A DNA stretch of 64,000 nt from the NCBI GenBank assembly GCA_027485675.1, contig JAIXQP010000017.1, forward strand, positions 1 to 64,000, given 5' to 3'. The notes below the pieces were generated by a model. That model searched no databases and was not told the DNA's origin. It saw only the letters and a program-made list of their open reading frames with translations. Position 1 is the first letter of the stretch; every line of letters starts with the position of its first letter. Origin of the DNA: Terriglobales bacterium. Lineage in GTDB: Bacteria > Acidobacteriota > Terriglobia > Bryobacterales > Bryobacteraceae. The position numbers were made by a program, and so were the translations under genes. Shown one piece after another: positions 1 through 8,381 of this stretch.

Positions 1-1252
1 GCCCGCGCAGGCGGATGAGGGGAGCAAAGTCGGTGGTCGCGCCAGTTTCCGCCACGGTGAGCGTCAGCGTGTCGCCGGCGTTGGCCACAAAACTCCACAT
101 ATCGAGGTCTCCCGGGGTTATCTCCCCGGCGTGGTTGGCCCCGTTCGTCATTGGGCCACCTTCGTCGCCAGCCGGAACCTCAAACGCCGCAGGCGATCGC
201 GCCAGACGGACAAAGTACCCCCCGGAGCCGACGTTACTGGAGTCATTGCTGGAGATCACGACCGTGTAGGTGCCGGAGACTGCCGCGACATGGCTGATTT
301 CAGCAGCTGCCCAGTTCCATCTTGAGATGACCGGTGCGCCGTTTGGTCCGCGCAGGCGGATGAGGGGAGCAAAGTCGGTGGTCGCGCCGGTCTCAGCCAC
401 GGTGAGCGTCAGCGTGTCGCCGGCGTTGGCCTCAAAACTCCACATATCGAGGTCTCCCGGGGTCATCACCCCGGCGTGGTTGACCCCGTTCGTCATCGGG
501 CCACCTTCATCGCCCGTGGGAACGACAAACGTTGCGGTTGTCCGGGCCAGGCGGACGAAGTACCCCCCGGAACCGACGTTACTGGAGTCATTGCTGGAGA
601 TCACGACCATGTAGGTGCCGGAGACTGCCGCCACATGGTTGATTTCAGCAGCGGACCAGTTCCAGCTCGAGGTGACCGTTGTGCCGTTCGGCCCGCGCAG
701 GCGGATGAGGGGAGCAAAGTCGGTGGTCGCGCCAGTTTCCGCCACGGTGAGCGTCAGCGTGTCGCCGGCGTTGGCCTCGAAACTCCACATATCGAGGTCT
801 CCCGGGGTCATCGCCCCAGCGTGGTTGGCGCCGTTTGTCATCGGGCCACCCTCATCGCCCGCCGGAACCTCAAACGCGGCAGGCGAACGCGCCAGCCGGA
901 CGATATAACTCCCTGTACCGGCACTGCCAGAGTCGTTACTCGAAATCAGAACGGTGTAAGTTCCCGAAACCGAAGCCGTGTGATTCACTTCAGCGGCAAC
1001 GGAATTCCAACTTGAAGTCACTTGCACCCCTGACGGGTTACTCAGCCGGATCAAGGGCGAAAAGTTGTTGGTGGCTCCCGTCTCGGCAACGGAAAGAGTG
1101 ATGGCATCTCCGGCATTGGCCTGAAACGTCCAGATATCGATCTCCCCCGCCCCACTGATCGCAGCCACATGGTTTGCACCGTTTGACATCGCTCCCTGAG
1201 CCCAAAGCAGAGGCGCACAAAGCACGAAAGCGACTGCGAAAGGTGCACGCAT
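1..1252 (-). CDS. Secreted protein of tandem PPC-like beta-sandwich repeats (3' part outside window)
   Basis: The open frame starts at an ATG at 1250-1252 and stays open to the left edge, giving 417 residues so far. It begins with a classic signal peptide (MRAPFAVAFVLCAPLLWAQG). The rest is a 115-residue module repeated at least four times. Each unit reads roughly 'DLDMWSFEANAGDTLTL ... FAPLIRLRGPNG ... ISHVAAVSGTYTVVISS ... GYFVRLARS', which resembles the bacterial pre-peptidase C-terminal (PPC) beta-sandwich family. The first unit is diverged and the next three are almost identical. A likely role is an extracellular adhesive, structural or scaffold protein; no catalytic domain is visible in the part present. 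An AGGA lies 8 nt before the ATG. A weak promoter (TTGGAT, 17 nt, TACCAT) lies in the 136-bp gap upstream. The family name is by eye; the coding frame and repeat are directly visible. Confidence 0.85.
   Translation of the reverse strand, partial: MRAPFAVAFVLCAPLLWAQGAMSNGANHVAAISGAGEIDIWTFQANAGDAITLSVAETGATNNFSPLIRLSNPSGVQVTSSWNSVAAEVNHTASVSGTYTVLISSNDSGSAGTGSYIVRLARSPAAFEVPAGDEGGPMTNGANHAGAMTPGDLDMWSFEANAGDTLTLTVAETGATTDFAPLIRLRGPNGTTVTSSWNWSAAEINHVAAVSGTYMVVISSNDSSNVGSGGYFVRLARTTATFVVPTGDEGGPMTNGVNHAGVMTPGDLDMWSFEANAGDTLTLTVAETGATTDFAPLIRLRGPNGAPVISRWNWAAAEISHVAAVSGTYTVVISSNDSSNVGSGGYFVRLARSPAAFEVPAGDEGGPMTNGANHAGEITPGDLDMWSFVANAGDTLTLTVAETGATTDFAPLIRLRG
6..1040. repeat. Three near-identical 345-bp tandem repeats inside a coding region
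   Basis: The units begin at about 6, 351 and 696, with an exact 345-bp period (115 codons), so the reading frame is kept. A fourth, clearly older copy follows from 1041 to about 1190. Anchor words such as 'cgcaggcggatgagggg' recur at the same phase in the three young copies. The 345-bp period is longer than many short reads, so the copy number could be collapsed in a short-read assembly. Confidence 0.95.
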
Positions 1253-1388
1253 AAGTCCGTTCCTATCTGAAAAGTACGCTCAGCCGTCCCAGCAGGCCGT
1301 TCGTCGTACGGCGATGGTAACTTAGGTAACGATAGAATCCAAGAGACTAGTTGCCACCGGAAGTGACGAGGACGTGATGACACTAAGT

Positions 1389-3947
1389 CTAGTTGTTACT
1401 GGCGAGCCGGCGAACCGCCGCTTCGACCGAGGCGGTCGCCGCGGCCGGATCTTCCGCCGGACCAAACTCAAGCGCGGGGCCAATCCGCAAGCTGACTGCG
1501 CCCGGGGCCGCCCGGCGTTTTCCCTGTTCGCGCATTTCCCGAATTCCATCCAACCAGACCGGCACCACCGGCACCCGCAGGTCCCGCGCCAAAATCCCCG
1601 TGCCCGGCTGAAACGGCAGCAACTGTCCAGTCTCCGACCGGCGCCCCTCCGGAAAAACCAGCACCGAGTAGCCCTCATCCACTAATCGCCCGGCATGTTG
1701 AAACGCCCGGCGGACACCACCGCTCCGCGGCAGCGGAAAGACGTTGTAGGCGAGGACGACCAGCAGGTATTGCATGCGCAGGGCGAGGCGCTCGAACCAG
1801 GGCCGCGACGGAGAGGGGTGCCGGTATTCGCGCAATAGTTCGCCACTCATGGCGATCGCCACCTTTCGGCTCCGGCGCCAAGGCAGGCGGCCGACCAGCA
1901 ACGCCCCATCAATGGCCGTGAGATGGTTCGCCACCAGCAAAACCGGACCCGGCACCCCCAACAGGTTTTCGAGACCAGCCACCTTGGCGCGGCCGGAGAA
2001 CCACGCGGTTAAGGGCCGGAGCAGGAGCCAATGCTGCGCCCACCGCAACACGACGGCCCACCAGGACCGCGGCCAACGCGGGAAAGAGAACCCCGGCTCG
2101 GCGGGAACCGGTGCAGGGAGGGCAGGGGGCGGGCCGGCCGTGAGTTCGGACGGCGAGGAGGGCGCCGGAGTGGGAAGGCGCTCCCCTTCCATCTGGGCGG
2201 CGATACTCTGGCGCAGGGCGCCGACCGTGGTGGTTTCGGTGATCTGACCTTCTTCGAGGGAGACGGAGAAGCGAGCTTCGAGCGCGGTCACCAGAGTGAC
2301 CCGAGCGAGCGAGTCGAGGGCGAGCTGGCGGCCGAGCTCCCACTCGTCGCGGAGGGTTCCCTGCCAGCGGGCGCCGGCGTTGCGGAGCACCTGTTCGAGA
2401 GCACTGGCGCGTAGCGACTCCACCGGCTCGCCGCTGACGAGGGCCTGCGCGTACTCGCGGACGGCACCGCGCCGGACCTTGCCGGTACCCGTGCGGGGAA
2501 AATCCAACTCCGGCCACTCGGCCCAGCGCGCCACGCGCTGATGCGGCTCGAGGCGCGTGTTGGCCCGCTGCACCACGGCCTCCCAGTCGGCATGCCCACG
2601 GAGCAGCGCCATAGGCGCGGGGCCACCGGGAAGTTCGACGCCGACGACAACCACATCGGAGACCTGGGGTTCGGCGCGGAGGCCCTGCTCGATGTCCTCC
2701 GGATAGATGTTCATGCCGTTGGCCGCGACAATCACCTCTTTGCTCCGCCCGCGGAAAAAGAGGTTTCCCGAGGCGTCGGTTTCGGCCAGGTCGCCGGTGG
2801 AGAACCATTCGGTGCCCCAACCCTTCGCCCGGCCCTCTTTGCTCCAGTACCCGGGAGAAACGGTTTCTCCCTTCACCAGGATTTCGCCCGTCTCGCTGAT
2901 GCGCACCTGCCGGCCGGGCATGGACTTGCCGATACTGCCGCGGCTCATCTTGAAGGGGTGGTTGACGCTGATCAGCGAAGCAGTTTCCGTCATGCCGTAG
3001 CCCTGGATCACGGCATAACCGAGGCGCCGCCAGAGCACTTCGGCCTCCTCCGGCAGTGAAGCACCACCGCAGACGAAGGCCCAAAACTTCCAGCCGAGGC
3101 GGGCGTGGACTTCGCGGAAGATCCACCAGCTTCTGAGGAAGTGGCCCTGGCCGGAGGCGGCAAGGCGTTCGGCCCAACGGCCGCGGCTGCTGCGGGCGAT
3201 TTCAGCGCCAAGCAGGTCCAGGTAACGCGGCACCGTGGCCATAACGGAGATGCGCCGAGAGTGAATCGAGTGGATCACCTCAGCGGGGCTGAGTTCCGGG
3301 AGAAAGTGCATTTCGCCGCGCAGGAGCGGGGGGACGAACAGGCCGAGCATCTGACCGAAGACGTGGGAGAGAGGGAGCTGGGCAAGGAAGCGGACGGGAT
3401 GGAAGGGGCGTTCCCAGTGGAGGTATTTGGCAATTTCTTTCTCCATGGGCTCGAGGCTGGCGAGGGTGTTGCCGTGGGTGAGGCAGACTCCTTTGGGAGC
3501 GGCGGTAGAGCCGGAGGTAAAGATGATCTGCGCCAGGGTGTCGCGGCCGGGGCCTTCGCCGGGGGGAGGTTCAGCGGGCAGACCGGCTACGGTAGAGCGG
3601 AGAGTGGCGAGTTCGCGGTCCTGCCAGAGGAGCTTCGCGCTGGTCTCCTCGACGATGCGGTTGACCCACTCGCGGCTGGACTGGGCATCCACGGGAACAG
3701 CGACGATGCCCGTGGCCAGGCAGCCCCAGAACACCGCGGCCCACTCGCCGGAGTTGGCGCCCCAGAGGACGACACGATCGCCTTCCCCGAGGCCCTGCCG
3801 GCGCATCCAGGCTCCGGCTTGCCAGGCCAGGTGCGCCAGTTCGGCATAGGACATCCGGCGGGTGCGGAGGCCGTCCGCGTAAACATAGGCGACGTTTTGA
3901 TCGTCGCTGGACATCTCCCGGAGATAGGTGCCGAGGTTACGCCGCAT
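1389..3947 (-). CDS. Acyl-ACP synthetase / ACP / lysophospholipid-type acyltransferase fusion
   Basis: An 852-residue three-domain protein. Residues about 10-500 are an AMP-forming ligase: FTSGSTAAPKG at 143-153, GYGMTETAS at 316-324, STGDL at 383-387 and the C-terminal GTGK lysine near 490. Residues about 515-590 look like an acyl carrier domain with the phosphopantetheine serine in LDSL (Ser546). Residues about 640-850 are a PlsC-type acyltransferase with NHLTAID (H675, D680) and FPEG (765-768). It probably activates a fatty acid, holds it on its own carrier domain and passes it to a lysophospholipid, like Aas. Compared with E. coli Aas the order is reversed and a carrier domain is added. 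I start at the ATG at 3945-3947 because longer forms run into the pump gene. GGAGG lies only 1 nt before it, so the start is not certain. It lies 34 bp after the RND gene and probably belongs to that operon. Confidence 0.85.
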   Translation of the reverse strand: MRRNLGTYLREMSSDDQNVAYVYADGLRTRRMSYAELAHLAWQAGAWMRRQGLGEGDRVVLWGANSGEWAAVFWGCLATGIVAVPVDAQSSREWVNRIVEETSAKLLWQDRELATLRSTVAGLPAEPPPGEGPGRDTLAQIIFTSGSTAAPKGVCLTHGNTLASLEPMEKEIAKYLHWERPFHPVRFLAQLPLSHVFGQMLGLFVPPLLRGEMHFLPELSPAEVIHSIHSRRISVMATVPRYLDLLGAEIARSSRGRWAERLAASGQGHFLRSWWIFREVHARLGWKFWAFVCGGASLPEEAEVLWRRLGYAVIQGYGMTETASLISVNHPFKMSRGSIGKSMPGRQVRISETGEILVKGETVSPGYWSKEGRAKGWGTEWFSTGDLAETDASGNLFFRGRSKEVIVAANGMNIYPEDIEQGLRAEPQVSDVVVVGVELPGGPAPMALLRGHADWEAVVQRANTRLEPHQRVARWAEWPELDFPRTGTGKVRRGAVREYAQALVSGEPVESLRASALEQVLRNAGARWQGTLRDEWELGRQLALDSLARVTLVTALEARFSVSLEEGQITETTTVGALRQSIAAQMEGERLPTPAPSSPSELTAGPPPALPAPVPAEPGFSFPRWPRSWWAVVLRWAQHWLLLRPLTAWFSGRAKVAGLENLLGVPGPVLLVANHLTAIDGALLVGRLPWRRSRKVAIAMSGELLREYRHPSPSRPWFERLALRMQYLLVVLAYNVFPLPRSGGVRRAFQHAGRLVDEGYSVLVFPEGRRSETGQLLPFQPGTGILARDLRVPVVPVWLDGIREMREQGKRRAAPGAVSLRIGPALEFGPAEDPAAATASVEAAVRRLASNN

Positions 3948-3981
3948 GCCTCCATGGTAGCGGGAACTGGCGGGTGAAGGT

Positions 3982-6900
3982 TTATTGGGCGTTAACTGGC
4001 TCCGCAGCCGGCGACTTCGAGCCGAACTTACTCCGCAGCCAGGCGCCCGCATCCTCAAATAGCGAGTAGAATACCGGCACGGCGAGGAGGGTGAGAAGCA
4101 GGCAGAGACTCTGGCCGCCGACCACGAGGAGGCCAATGCTGCGGTTGGTCGCCGCGCCCGGGCCCGTGCCGAGGACGAGCGGAATCATGCCGGCCACGAG
4201 AGCAATCGTCGTCATGAGAATGGGGCGGAGACGGTCCCGGTTGCCGGCGATGATGGCGTCATAGCGCGGCATTCCCTTGGCGCGGAGCTGGTTGGTATGG
4301 TCGATCTGCAGAATCGCGTTCTTTTTGACGACCCCGAACAGGAGTAAGATGCCGAGCATCGAGAAGATATTCAACTGCTGCCCGGCGAGATAGCTGCTCA
4401 ACAGCGCGAACGGAATGCTGAGCGGGAGCGTGAGTAAGATCGTCACCGGATGGATCAGGCTTTCAAACTGCGCCGCCAGCACCATATACATGAATGCGAA
4501 CGTGAGGCCGACGGCGAGTAGGAAGTAGTAACCGGTTTTCTCGAGTTCCTTCGCGTTGCCGGTGAGCGCCTCGCTGTAGCCGGGCGGCATGTTGAGCGAG
4601 TTGACGGCTTCGCGGATGGCCGTCACCGCCTCGCTCTGGCTCGCGCCGGGGGCGAGGTTGGCGTAGAGCGTCACCTGGCGCTGGCGGTTCAGCCGGTCGA
4701 TGGAGCCCGGGCCGGAGGCTGATTCGAGCTTTACCAGTTGGCTGAGGGGGACGAGGCCGTACTGCTCGGTATCGCCGGGAACGCGGCGCGGGACGAGAAT
4801 CTCGCTGAGCCGTTCCGCGTCGCCGCGCTCAGACAGGCGGGCGCGGAGGCGAATGTCATAGAGGTTCTTCCCTTCCCCATAGTTGCCCACCACTTCGCCA
4901 GCGTAGAGCGTGTTGACGGCGCCGGCGACATCTTCAAGATTCACGCCGAGATCGGCGGCGCGCTCGCGGTCTACATTAATGCGCAACTCCGGCTTGCCGG
5001 GGAGCAGGCTGCGGTCGCTGTCGGCGAGTTTGGGATTCTTCTTCATGATGGCGAGAACCCGGGCCGAATACTCTTCGAGCTTGCCGAGGTCGGGGCCGCG
5101 GAGGACGAACTGGACTTCGCTGTTCTTTTCGCCGCCGCTGAACGGATCGATCGGCTGAACCGAGGTGTAGATCTCCTTGGGGTACTGCTGGATCTTCTGC
5201 CGGGTCAAGGCGACGAGCGCCTGCTGATCGAGATCGCGTTCGGTGGACGGCACCAGGCGGACGATGATGCTGCCCTGGTTGACCTTTTCGAGGGCGTTAA
5301 ACCCGGGCACGGTGAGCGTACTCTTGACGCCGGGGACCTCGCGGCGGATGAGGCGGGCCATATCTTCCATCACGCTCTCCGTGGCGGCCAGGCTGGAGCC
5401 TTCGGGGAGGCGGACCGAGACCTCGTACTCGCTTTCGTCATCCTGCGCGAGGAACTGGAAGCCGGTGAGCATCCCGAGCGGGATCGTACTGGCCACGACG
5501 GCCACGCATAGGACGGCCACTTTGCCGCGGTTCGCCATACTCCAGACGAGGAGCCGGGTGTAGGTGGCGTCGAGCCAGCGATTGAGCCGGGAGTCTCCGC
5601 TGGAATGGTCGCCCTTCGTGTGCCGGAGCCAGCGGGCGGCGAGGCTGGGGGTCAGGGTGAAGCTGACGAGCAGGCTGACGGCGATGGCGGCGGCGCTGGT
5701 GAGTCCGAAGCTGGACATGAACATGCCGACGATGCCGCCCATGAAGCCAATGGGAACGAAGACGGCCAGCAGGCTGAGCGTGGTGGCCATGACGGCGAGG
5801 CCGATTTCGCGGGTGCCTTCAATGGCGGCCTGTTCGGGGGAGAGGCCGCGCTCTTCCATGACCTTGACGATGTTTTCGAGGACGACGATGGCGTCGTCGA
5901 TCACGATGCCGACCATGAGCGTGAGAGCGAGCATGGTCATGAGATTCAAGGTGTAGCCGAGGGCGGCCATCAGGGCGAAGCTCGTGATGATGGACGTGGG
6001 AATGGCCAGTGCGGCGATGAGGGTGCTGCGCAGATTGCCGAGGAAGATGTAGACGACGATGGCCGCCAGAATGGCGCCGACGACGAGATGCTCCTCAATC
6101 GAATGGAGGCTCGCGCGGATGAACTCGCTCTGATCGCGGATTTTCGTCAGTTGGAGGTCGGCCGGGAGTTCGGCTTGAATCTCGGCCAGCCGTTCCTGGA
6201 CGGAGTCGATCACGGCTACGGTATTGACGCCCGATTGCTTGGCGATGGCGAGCACGACCGCGTTAGCGCCGTTTTGCCGGGCGATGCTTTTGGCTTCCTT
6301 GCCGGCGTCGCGGACGGTGGCCACGTCGGCGATGCGAATTGCGTAGCCGTTGCGCTGGGAGACGACGATGCGGGCGAAGTCGTCCACCTGCTGGATCTTG
6401 CCCATGGTCTTTACGGTCAGCGACTGCTGGCCGCGGTCGAGCGCGCCCCCGGGCAGTTCGAGATTCTGAGCGCGCAGCGCGGTGGCCAAGTCGCTCACCG
6501 TGAGGCCGAAGGAGCGGAGCCGGTCGAGATCGGCGAGGATGTGGAGTTCGCGTTTGCGTCCGCCGTAGATGGTGACCTTGCCGACGCCGCTAACGCTCGA
6601 AAGGCGGTCGACGATCTGCTTGTCGACGAGTTCGGTGAGGGCGGTCAATTCGCGGGGCGAGGTGATGGAGTAAAGCAGGACATCGGCGGCGTCGGAGTTG
6701 ATCTTCTGGACGACCGGCCTTTCCGAGGTGCGGGGCAGATCGTTGAGAACGAGGTCGACCTTCTGCCGGACTTCGGCGGCGGCGGCATCGATGCTGCGGC
6801 CGAGATAGAACTGCACGACGACGTTCGAAACGCCTTCGCTCGATACCGAACGCAACTCCTCGATGCCGGCGACGGTGTTCACAGTGGCTTCGATTCGTTC

Positions 6901-7095
6901 GGTGATTTCGCGCTCAATCTCGGTGGGGCTGGCGCCGCGGTTGGCCGTGGTGACGGTGACGATCGGGAGGTCGACGTTGGGAAACCGGTCGAGGCCGAGC
7001 AGGAAGAAGCAGACGGCCCCGACGACGGTCATCGACAGGATGAGCATGGCGGCGAAGACGGGCCGCCGGACGCAGATTTCAGCCAGTTTTTGCAC
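3982..7095 (-). CDS. RND efflux pump, inner-membrane subunit (AcrB/MdtB type)
   Basis: A 1037-residue protein of normal RND length. It has the N-terminal helix (RRPVFAAMLILSMTVVG), the FPNVDLPIVTV stretch at the first periplasmic loop, two large porter regions and two sets of transmembrane helices. The proton-relay aspartate pair appears as VGIVIDDAIVVLENI, about residue 400, which fits the drug-type (HAE1) group. It would use proton flow to export drugs, detergents or lipid-like compounds through the adaptor and TolC partner encoded just upstream. The start codon is GTG at 7093-7095, with one base separating it from the adaptor stop codon, so translation is probably coupled. Substrate cannot be read from sequence; the lipid-remodelling gene downstream suggests an envelope stress or fatty-acid context. 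Confidence 0.95.
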   Translation of the reverse strand: MQKLAEICVRRPVFAAMLILSMTVVGAVCFFLLGLDRFPNVDLPIVTVTTANRGASPTEIEREITERIEATVNTVAGIEELRSVSSEGVSNVVVQFYLGRSIDAAAAEVRQKVDLVLNDLPRTSERPVVQKINSDAADVLLYSITSPRELTALTELVDKQIVDRLSSVSGVGKVTIYGGRKRELHILADLDRLRSFGLTVSDLATALRAQNLELPGGALDRGQQSLTVKTMGKIQQVDDFARIVVSQRNGYAIRIADVATVRDAGKEAKSIARQNGANAVVLAIAKQSGVNTVAVIDSVQERLAEIQAELPADLQLTKIRDQSEFIRASLHSIEEHLVVGAILAAIVVYIFLGNLRSTLIAALAIPTSIITSFALMAALGYTLNLMTMLALTLMVGIVIDDAIVVLENIVKVMEERGLSPEQAAIEGTREIGLAVMATTLSLLAVFVPIGFMGGIVGMFMSSFGLTSAAAIAVSLLVSFTLTPSLAARWLRHTKGDHSSGDSRLNRWLDATYTRLLVWSMANRGKVAVLCVAVVASTIPLGMLTGFQFLAQDDESEYEVSVRLPEGSSLAATESVMEDMARLIRREVPGVKSTLTVPGFNALEKVNQGSIIVRLVPSTERDLDQQALVALTRQKIQQYPKEIYTSVQPIDPFSGGEKNSEVQFVLRGPDLGKLEEYSARVLAIMKKNPKLADSDRSLLPGKPELRINVDRERAADLGVNLEDVAGAVNTLYAGEVVGNYGEGKNLYDIRLRARLSERGDAERLSEILVPRRVPGDTEQYGLVPLSQLVKLESASGPGSIDRLNRQRQVTLYANLAPGASQSEAVTAIREAVNSLNMPPGYSEALTGNAKELEKTGYYFLLAVGLTFAFMYMVLAAQFESLIHPVTILLTLPLSIPFALLSSYLAGQQLNIFSMLGILLLFGVVKKNAILQIDHTNQLRAKGMPRYDAIIAGNRDRLRPILMTTIALVAGMIPLVLGTGPGAATNRSIGLLVVGGQSLCLLLTLLAVPVFYSLFEDAGAWLRSKFGSKSPAAEPVNAQ

Positions 7096-7096
7096 G

Positions 7097-8374
7097 CTAT
7101 TTCTTCTCCGCGGGAGTGACGGTCATGCCGTCGTAGAGGTTGGCGGGGGGATCGACGATGACGGCGGCGCCGCCGGCGAGTCCGGCTGACGGAGGCAGTT
7201 CGGCGTTCTCGCCGCGCTTCTGCGGCACGCCGACCAGATGGAGCTTGGCGCGGCCGCCGGCCACGGTCCAGACGCGATAGGTTTCCGTGCGCGGGTCGAA
7301 ATCGAGGGCGCGGACGGGGAGCCGGAGGCGGGGTTGGGCGCCGCCGAGCAGAATACGGGCCTCGGCGAAGTAGCCGGGTTTCAGGCGGCGCTGGGGGTTC
7401 GGGAACTCAGCTTCGACGGTGAGGGCGCGGGAGGAGGGGTCGAGCGCGCCGTTCGGCGCCCGGAGCTTCCCGAGGAACGTCTCGCCGGGCAGCGCGGTGA
7501 CCTGCGCTTCGACGGCAAGGCCCGCGGCGAGCGATGCGGCCTGGGCCTCGGGAAGCTGAAAGACCAGTTTCAACGGGTCCACCTTTTCGAGGCGCAGCGG
7601 CTTTGCCTGGGGATTCACATATTCGCCGACGGAGACCGAACGGGCGGTGACAACCCCGGCGAAGGGGGCGCGGAGAATCGTATCGGCGGCGCGCTTTCGG
7701 GCTTGGGCCTCCTGCGCCTGCGCGGATTCGAGTTGGGCCTTGGCCATGGCGATACCTTGCGCGGACTGGCGGGCGGTGTTGGTGGCGAGCGCGAGTTGCT
7801 GCCGGGCGCCGCGCAGCCGGGCCTGGGCGGAGAGCAGGGTGCTGCGGGTACGGTCGTAGCTGCTTTGGGAGATGTCCTTGGTGGCGCGGAGGCGGCTGGC
7901 CCGCGCCTCTTCGATCTCGGCGAGGCGGACCTCCTCCTCGGCGTTGTCGACGGCGGCCTGGGCGTTGAGAACGTCGGCGCTGAGTTCGACACTCCGCTGG
8001 CCATCGGCGCCGAGCCGGGCTTCGGCCTGGCGGAGGACGGCCTGCATCTCGTGGACTCGGGCCTGCGCTTCGGCCAGGCGGAGCTGGGCCTCGCGGTCTT
8101 CGAGCCGCAGCAACGGCTGGCCGGCGTTGACCGAGTCGCCGAGACGGACGAAGATCTCGCGGACGACGCCTTCGGTCTCCGGGGCGATTTCGGCGGCGTC
8201 GATGGCGGCGAAACTGGCGGTGCTCGAGAGCGCCGGGGGGGCATCAAAGGCTTCGATGGCGCTGAGGCGAACGGCCGGGGGCGGCGTTACGGCGGCGGCG
8301 GCCACCTGCTCCGGCTTGCCGCTGCAGGCCGAAAGCAGGATCAGAAAGGGAATTAGGATGAGTGCGGATTTCAT
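7097..8374 (-). CDS. RND efflux periplasmic adaptor lipoprotein (membrane fusion protein)
   Basis: A 425-residue protein starting at the ATG at 8372-8374. The N-terminus is a lipoprotein signal with lipobox LSAC (Cys17), so the mature protein should be anchored by lipid. It continues with a biotinyl-lipoyl-like half (GVVREIFVRLGDSVNAGQPL), a long alpha-helical hairpin rich in Ala, Glu, Gln and Arg (about residues 100-215), the second lipoyl half (ILRAPFAGVVTARSVSVG) and beta-barrel and membrane-proximal domains. It connects the inner-membrane pump (next gene, 1 bp away) to the TolC channel encoded 7 bp upstream. A longer reading upstream of 8374 would lie inside tolC in another frame and is not credible. 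Confidence 0.94.
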   Translation of the reverse strand: MKSALILIPFLILLSACSGKPEQVAAAAVTPPPAVRLSAIEAFDAPPALSSTASFAAIDAAEIAPETEGVVREIFVRLGDSVNAGQPLLRLEDREAQLRLAEAQARVHEMQAVLRQAEARLGADGQRSVELSADVLNAQAAVDNAEEEVRLAEIEEARASRLRATKDISQSSYDRTRSTLLSAQARLRGARQQLALATNTARQSAQGIAMAKAQLESAQAQEAQARKRAADTILRAPFAGVVTARSVSVGEYVNPQAKPLRLEKVDPLKLVFQLPEAQAASLAAGLAVEAQVTALPGETFLGKLRAPNGALDPSSRALTVEAEFPNPQRRLKPGYFAEARILLGGAQPRLRLPVRALDFDPRTETYRVWTVAGGRAKLHLVGVPQKRGENAELPPSAGLAGGAAVIVDPPANLYDGMTVTPAEKK

Positions 8375-8381
8375 GAGGCGG

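Noticed and set aside
1909-3177. A 422-codon minus-strand frame within the acyl-ACP synthetase fusion
   Set aside because: Arg/Pro/Gly-rich shifted frame of a gene whose catalytic motifs are all in the other frame.
5605-7119. A 504-codon plus-strand frame antisense to the RND pump
   Set aside because: Extremely Gly/Asp-rich, low complexity, opposite to a full-length pump gene.
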